A stretch of 51,680 nucleotides of DNA, taken from NCBI GenBank assembly GCA_010279815.1, contig QEOQ01000355.1, forward strand, positions 965,640-1,017,319, written 5' to 3'. The first letter of the stretch is position 1; each line of letters starts with the position of its first letter. The notes under the pieces were generated by a model, which saw only the letters and a list, made by a program, of their open reading frames with translations, was not told the origin of the DNA and did no database searches. Positions 47,261 through 51,680 of this stretch are shown in pieces. A program made the position numbers and the translations under genes. Source of the stretch: Brachionus plicatilis. Its lineage: Eukaryota > Rotifera > Eurotatoria > Ploima > Brachionidae.

Positions 47261-48515
47261 ATGAGGCTAAGACTTTTAGATGAATCGATTGAACCGGAAA
47301 TTTTGTTTGGTCCTTTACAATTTTCTGGCGATTCTTTTGAGAAATTTTTTATAACTAAAGCAATTGACCTAATGCTTAAAGAAACAAATGGCAAGACAAA
47401 TCAAGGCATTCGATATATTGTAATTTTTGACTGCTATTTTGCTAAAAAATAATTTTTTTAGTCGGTTTTTGAGGATGATTTAAATTGGATGTATGACATG
47501 GAGTTGTCTGAAAGCTCGCGAGAACAAAACATGGAAATAATTTTCAACGATAGCAAAGTTTATTTTAAAGCTGTCAAAAAGATCTTCAAAAATGACTTTT
47601 TGAATGCATTTCCTTCCAAGGATTTAGAAATATCTCTTGGTCTTCAATATATTCCCTTCAACTCGAGTAAATAATTTTTTTTTCAAATAAAATTTAAAAT
47701 TATATTTATTTTTAGGCACGGAATACTACTGTAAAAAATGCTCTACATCTTTCCAGCATCAATACAATTTGATGCTACATTACCGCTACTTTTGTAGCTA
47801 TAACATTAATAATTTGCTCAAAGACCTGAATTGTACGAAACAAATTGAGAATAGACCCAAATTTGGTGAAAATAATTTGAAGAGAAAGCACCAAGATTTG
47901 GTCTGCGGTAGTTTGCCTGCTAAAAAAAGATTGAATACAGAAATAGAGTTTTCTGTTCAAGAAGCGCTTGAAAATGTTTCCATAAATCAGTCTTTAAGAG
48001 ATTATTTTATGTCACAATTAAATAATTATGTGTCTAATCAAACTAAATTTAATTTAACTAGTCAAAAATCATCGGTGATGCTGTCTCCGAGTTTATCTCC
48101 ATACCAGACGATGAACCAGTCTAAAGCAAATTCATCAGATTTGAAGCAAAATTTTTCAATTAATCCAAATATGATCAGAAATCCCAATTTTTCTCTTTCC
48201 ATTCCTGGCCAAGTGTCAACTTTGACTTCACAGCCCGTTCAAAGCCCCATTGGTTCACCTGATTTACAAAATTGGTGTGTTAAGTGCAATACTCATTTCA
48301 GATTGACAAGCGACTTGGTTTATCATATGAGAACATTTCACAAAAAAGAAGAGGCTACTTCTAATTATTTTATGAAAAATATTCGAGTCGGTTCAAAATA
48401 TATGGAGACCAAAGAAAGATCGAGTCGTGAAATTAAATTTTTGAGATGTGAAATTTGTAATGAAACATTTAAAGAGAAACATCATTTGACTCGACATTTA
48501 ACGAGCCACAGGTGA
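47261..48515 (+). CDS. PRDM8: PRDM8-like PR-domain zinc-finger protein
   Basis: PRDM8 is a nuclear repressor acting in neural development in vertebrates. Three exons (47261-47419, 47462-47666, 47716-48515) join in frame to 387 residues across introns of 42 and 49 bp. The PR (SET-like) domain occupies about residues 10-115: ILFGPLQFSGDSFEKFF, then DDLNWMYDMELSESSREQNM and KVYFKAVKKIF. The usual LLVWYG end is replaced by LEISLGLQYIPF, so it looks degenerate and probably lacks methyltransferase activity. A C2H2-like finger follows (YYCKKCSTSFQHQYNLMLHY with a Cys in the last position). After a low-complexity middle with KRKHQ and PAKKR, two C-terminal fingers read NWCVKCNTHFRLTSDLVYHM and LRCEICNETFKEKHHLTRHL. 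This pair is the signature of PRDM8 and its close relatives. Human PRDM8 is longer, mainly in the middle. Confidence 0.9.
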
Positions 48516-49289
48516 TAATTTAGAAAAAGATAATATTCTATTTAAATGTAAATTTCTGCTCTATTAAATATTTTAAATAAATTTTTTTTCTGGTTTTGTA
48601 TTTTTATGTAAAATTTTAATCGAAATTTTTTTACTTTGAGTCAACTTCGAAAAAAACAAGAATAAATAATCAATTTTTAGCGTTTTAATTCATTAATTTA
48701 ATCATTTTTAGATTTTTATTTTAATGAAATATTTTTTAAATCTCAGTTAGTTATCAAAAAATAGAAAAAAAGAAGAAATTGGTTGATCATTTTTATTTAA
48801 AAATCGAAAATTATATTTCATTTAGTATTTAATTATTTTTTAACTAAAATTTAAAAATATTTTCTGTGAATAAAATTTTAAAATTTAATACAATTGATTA
48901 TATATTTGAATAAAAAACGAATTTCGAATTTTAATTCAAACAAAAATGTACTCTAATTAAATAATTTTAATTTAAAAAAGCAAAAAGGAATTTGATTTAG
49001 ATATATTTAGGAAAAAAAATTGATCCAAATTTGAATCACTATATCATTCAAAAAAAAGTTTTATTTTTTACTAAAATCTCAAGCTTCGAACAGACTCGTT
49101 GAAAAAAAAAAAAAGTCATTTAAACTCTTTTCAATTTTCAATTTAAAAAAAGGTTTTGGACTTGGTCTTTAATTTTATTTTGAAATTAAAAGGGTTTATA
49201 AAAGAGTCAAAAATAAGCAAACCTAAATATTGAAGATCATCATAAATTCAAAATAAAATTTAATCTTTTTGAAAAAGGCCCATTAAAAT
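48516..49289. other. 3' flank and A+T-rich spacer
   Basis: An AATAAA at 48576-48581, about 60 bases after the stop codon, is the likely polyadenylation signal of the PRDM8-like gene. The remainder has no recognised feature. Confidence 0.45.
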
Positions 49290-50186
49290 CGGTTACACAA
49301 TTTTTTAATAGAATACCACAATTTTTTAAAATGATACCACAATTATTTAATAAATGTACACAATTTTTAAAATAATCCATAAGAATAAAGATTTACACTT
49401 AATTAAATAAAAAAACACTTATTATATAAAATTGACACTTATTTGATTAAGAAGACCATTAATTAATTAAAAAACTCATTCTTTTAAATTTTTGACCCTA
49501 TTTACAAGTGTTGAAATTACTCAAAATAAAAAGTGGAAGTAAAATAGAAATAATTATATTACATGTAAATTAAAAAAAATTTAAAATGTCCAGTGCAAGC
49601 ATTTTAGAAAATAACTTTAACGACACAGTCGAAGATGCTGAACCTTTAACAAAAAACAAAAGAAGCACAGGTAGGACTTTTGATTTTTTGCATGATTGCG
49701 AATCGTTAGATGAATTCGTACAATCAAGCGTTAAATGGCAAAAAGTGGTCGAATTTCGACGAGAAAGGGAATTGAATCTGACGAAGATTCAGAAGATGAA
49801 GTATTGTCAAAAAGACCAAGAATCGAATCAGATCAGAACGAAGGGTTTGACAGCGAGTCAAAATCATGCGAAAACTGTGGCAGTAAAATGACGAAAAGAA
49901 GATACTGGGCTGATCCGAATAAATGTGGTAAAAAATAATTTTTTTTTTTCTTAAATAAATTTTTTTTGAATTTTTTGTGTGGTTAAAAAAATTTTTTGTG
50001 AAATAAAAAAAAATTATATAGCTTTTTTTTAATATTTGTGTTTTTTTTAATAAATATGTGTTGAAATATAAAAAAAAAAAGGTTTTTCTTAATTTTAATG
50101 GATATTTTTATTAATTGTGGTTTTTTTAATAAAATTGTGGTATGTAACTTAAAAATTGTGGTATTTTATTAAAAAATTGTGGTATC
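49290..50186 (+). mobile_element. Inverted-repeat element with frameshifted ORF
   Basis: Each end holds about four copies of a short word, ACCACAATTTTTTAAT and variants, in opposite orientation: left 49290-49372, right 50112-50186 as TTAAAAAATTGTGGTAT. They bracket about 740 bp. This arrangement, long ends made of subrepeats around a small ORF, resembles a non-autonomous Mutator-like element. No target duplication could be read with confidence. Confidence 0.6.
49586..49938 (+). pseudogene. Element-encoded ORF, probably MULE-like N-terminus, frameshifted
   Basis: One frame starts MSSASILENNFNDTVEDAEP and gives KNKRSTGRTFDFLHDCESLD, then EFVQSSVKWQK. After the A-run near 49740 the sense continues in the next frame as SGRISTRKGIESDEDSEDEV and ESKSCENCGSKMTKRRYWAD, ending KCGKK and a stop at about 49938. 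The Arg-Thr-Phe-x-Phe then Trp spacing and the later Cys-x-x-Cys and Tyr-Trp pattern recall the region before FLYWCH/MULE transposases. That link is weak. It may be an unrelated element protein. A one-base indel in the A-run would explain the break. Confidence 0.4.
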
Positions 50187-50324
50187 AAAAATGATTTCGC
50201 GTTTAAAAAATCACTATATTCGATTTTAAAAAAGTACATTATAATAAACAGTATTAAATTAATCAAATTGTAAAATTTTAATTAGAGTGAATTTTTTAAA
50301 ATTACTATTGATTTTGAGAGTCCA

Positions 50325-50634
50325 ACAACAGCAAAAAAATATATTAAGATATGAGACGGATTCTAAAGAAGGCTATAAAATTGGTTAAAAGTAATATGAA
50401 AAAAGGCTTAAAGAACTGGGACTAATTTCACTTGGGATAAGACTCGATAGTTTTGATCATGCTGAATATTTAAAACTTATTAAAACTTTTTATCCTCCAT
50501 TGGCTAAAGCAAAAAAACCTTTAAACTCATTATCAATTGATGTTCTTGGAAACAAAATGAAGGCTTATAACCACTCAAATGTCGAACAGTTTATGGAACA
50601 TTTCACAATAAGCAGAAAAGTCACAATTAATTAA
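50325..50634 (+). pseudogene. Unrecognised decayed ORF
   Basis: One frame reads QQQQKNILRYETDSKEGYK, meets two stops near 50385-50394, then runs open for 79 codons: YEKRLKELGLISLGIRLDSF, DHAEYLKLIKTFYPPLAKAK and KPLNSLSIDVLGNKMKAYNH to a TAA at 50632-50634. Codon use and charged/hydrophobic alternation look like real protein, but no family is recognised. It lies 150 bp outside the element at 49290-50186. A last exon with an upstream intron, or a transposon-derived relic, are both possible. Confidence 0.4.
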
Positions 50635-51290
50635 TTAAGAAAATAAAAGAAATATTTTTATTAAATTAAAGAATTTGTTTGAATTTGTAATGAATTGACG
50701 AGCTGAACAGAAACCAACAAACTGAAATTCGAAATTTGAGATTTTATTGAAAGTTATTTCTAATAATATAAATTAATAAAAATGATAGAAAACTTATGTC
50801 AGCTTGTTCAAGTTATCCATGTAAAAAATAATAAAATAAATAATGATTCGAGATCATCTATTTTAATTACTTTCGTAAAAAATAACTACCAAAAAATCAC
50901 AATAAAAAATTATATTGGTAAAAAGCATAAAAATAAAAGTCAATTTCATAAAAGTTACCATTGAAAAAAATTAAAATTTTATTTGAACGAATTTATGATC
51001 GAAGAGTATAATTTTTTATTAAATTTAAAAAAAAAATATTAATGAAAGCCAAAAAATTTGATAGTTTTACTCATCTAGTATATTCAAAATATTTTTAAAT
51101 CGTAACTAAACTTATTATTTTTTAAACATTCTATTGATTCGAAATTAATAAAAATAATATTTAGATAAAAAAATAAAAAATTGTTTCTTCTGACTAAAAA
51201 AAAATAAAATAAAATTAAAAACCCAATTTTTCAATTTTATCATTTTATCATTCATGGACAATAATTTGTATTATACAACTTAAATATATT
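50635..51290. other. A+T-rich spacer
   Basis: No gene is supported. The frame at 50782-50964 is Asn/Lys-rich low-complexity sequence typical of A+T drift. Confidence 0.4.
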
Positions 51291-51294
51291 CTAG

Positions 51295-51625
51295 TCAACT
51301 TTTCGATTTTTCAATTATTCTCTTTTATTACTCATTCAACTATTCAACTATTCAATTTTTCAACTTTCCATTTTTTCAACTTTTCATTTTTTCAACTTTT
51401 CATTTATTCAACTTTTCAAATTTTCAATTATTCAATTTTTCAACTTTTCATTTTTTCAACTTTTCATTTATTCAACTATTCAAATTTTCAATTATTCAAT
51501 TTTTCAACTTTTCATTTTTTCAACTTTTCATTTATTCAATTATTCAATTTTTCAACTTTTCAACTTTTCAAATATTCTTTTTTTAAAACTAATTCATTTA
51601 TTCAACTATTCAATTTTTCTTTCAT
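51295..51625 (+). repeat. Minisatellite, higher-order unit 64 bp
   Basis: The basic word TTCAACTTTTCATTT is repeated with variants (TTCAACTATTC, TTCAATTATTC). A higher-order unit of 64 bp is clear from CATTTATTCAAC-type words at about 51401, 51465 and 51529. It is pyrimidine-rich on this strand and runs to near the contig end. Confidence 0.85.
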
Positions 51626-51680
51626 TCCATTTTAAAACTTTATTAAAACAAAAAATATATAATAAAACGCATGAAAAAAA

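Noticed and set aside
51295..51625. Possible CRISPR-like array
   Set aside because: The units are simple pyrimidine-rich words without distinct unique spacers, and the contig is eukaryotic.

Overview
The window looks like a nuclear contig from a small invertebrate animal. It is extremely A+T-rich. It carries spliced genes with many very short introns (about 40-80 bp) next to a few multi-kilobase ones, and typical metazoan families: a formin, FAM13, GRAM-domain and PRDM genes, plus WD repeats. It also holds decayed RTE-like LINE, Tc1/mariner and foldback elements. A rotifer or other small lophotrochozoan would fit, but that is an inference from style only. No prokaryotic operon, CRISPR array or complete viral gene was seen.

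Layout: 1-9000 is a repeat-rich flank. It has four minus-strand LINE fragments (1-240, 4160-4690, 5745-6365, 8620-8945), a broken Tc1/mariner transposase (about 850-1855), two tRNA-like SINE remnants, and a 1-kb MITE with long inverted ends (7189-8185). Positions 9000-18600 are almost gene-free. They contain a decayed tandem array of about 400-bp units (12.6-14.3 kb) and a small inverted-repeat element with a decayed FLYWCH/MULE-like reading frame (16342-17048).

The first real gene is a formin of the FMNL/Frl class on the plus strand (about 18684-29577). Eleven exons join in frame into about 1154 residues holding the GBD/FH3 region, coiled coil, polyproline FH1, FH2 and a C-terminal tail. A short frameshifted coding fragment (30364-30655) and a retroelement-like tail follow. 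Positions 32-37 kb are poorly assembled: single-N joins at 33859 and 34886 abut exact duplications, and a run of Ns covers 36102-36820. A minus-strand WD40 gene (35025-35987) is cut by that run.

After the gap come an intronless GRAM-domain membrane protein (37790-39010, minus), a 12-exon FAM13-like gene (40652-44408, minus; 456 codons in my model), a cluster of foldback MITEs (45.7-46.4 kb) and a three-exon PRDM8-like zinc-finger gene (47261-48515, plus). The right end holds an inverted-repeat element with a frameshifted ORF (49290-50186), an unrecognised decayed ORF (to 50634) and a 64-bp minisatellite.

The genes are independent eukaryotic loci and form no operon. By family knowledge, FMNL builds actin filaments under Rho-GTPase control, the GRAM protein probably sits at endoplasmic-reticulum membrane contacts, and the PRDM8-like protein is a transcriptional regulator. 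I found no convincing new multi-gene system. The most unusual content is the set of unnamed repeat families and two candidate MULE-like relics.
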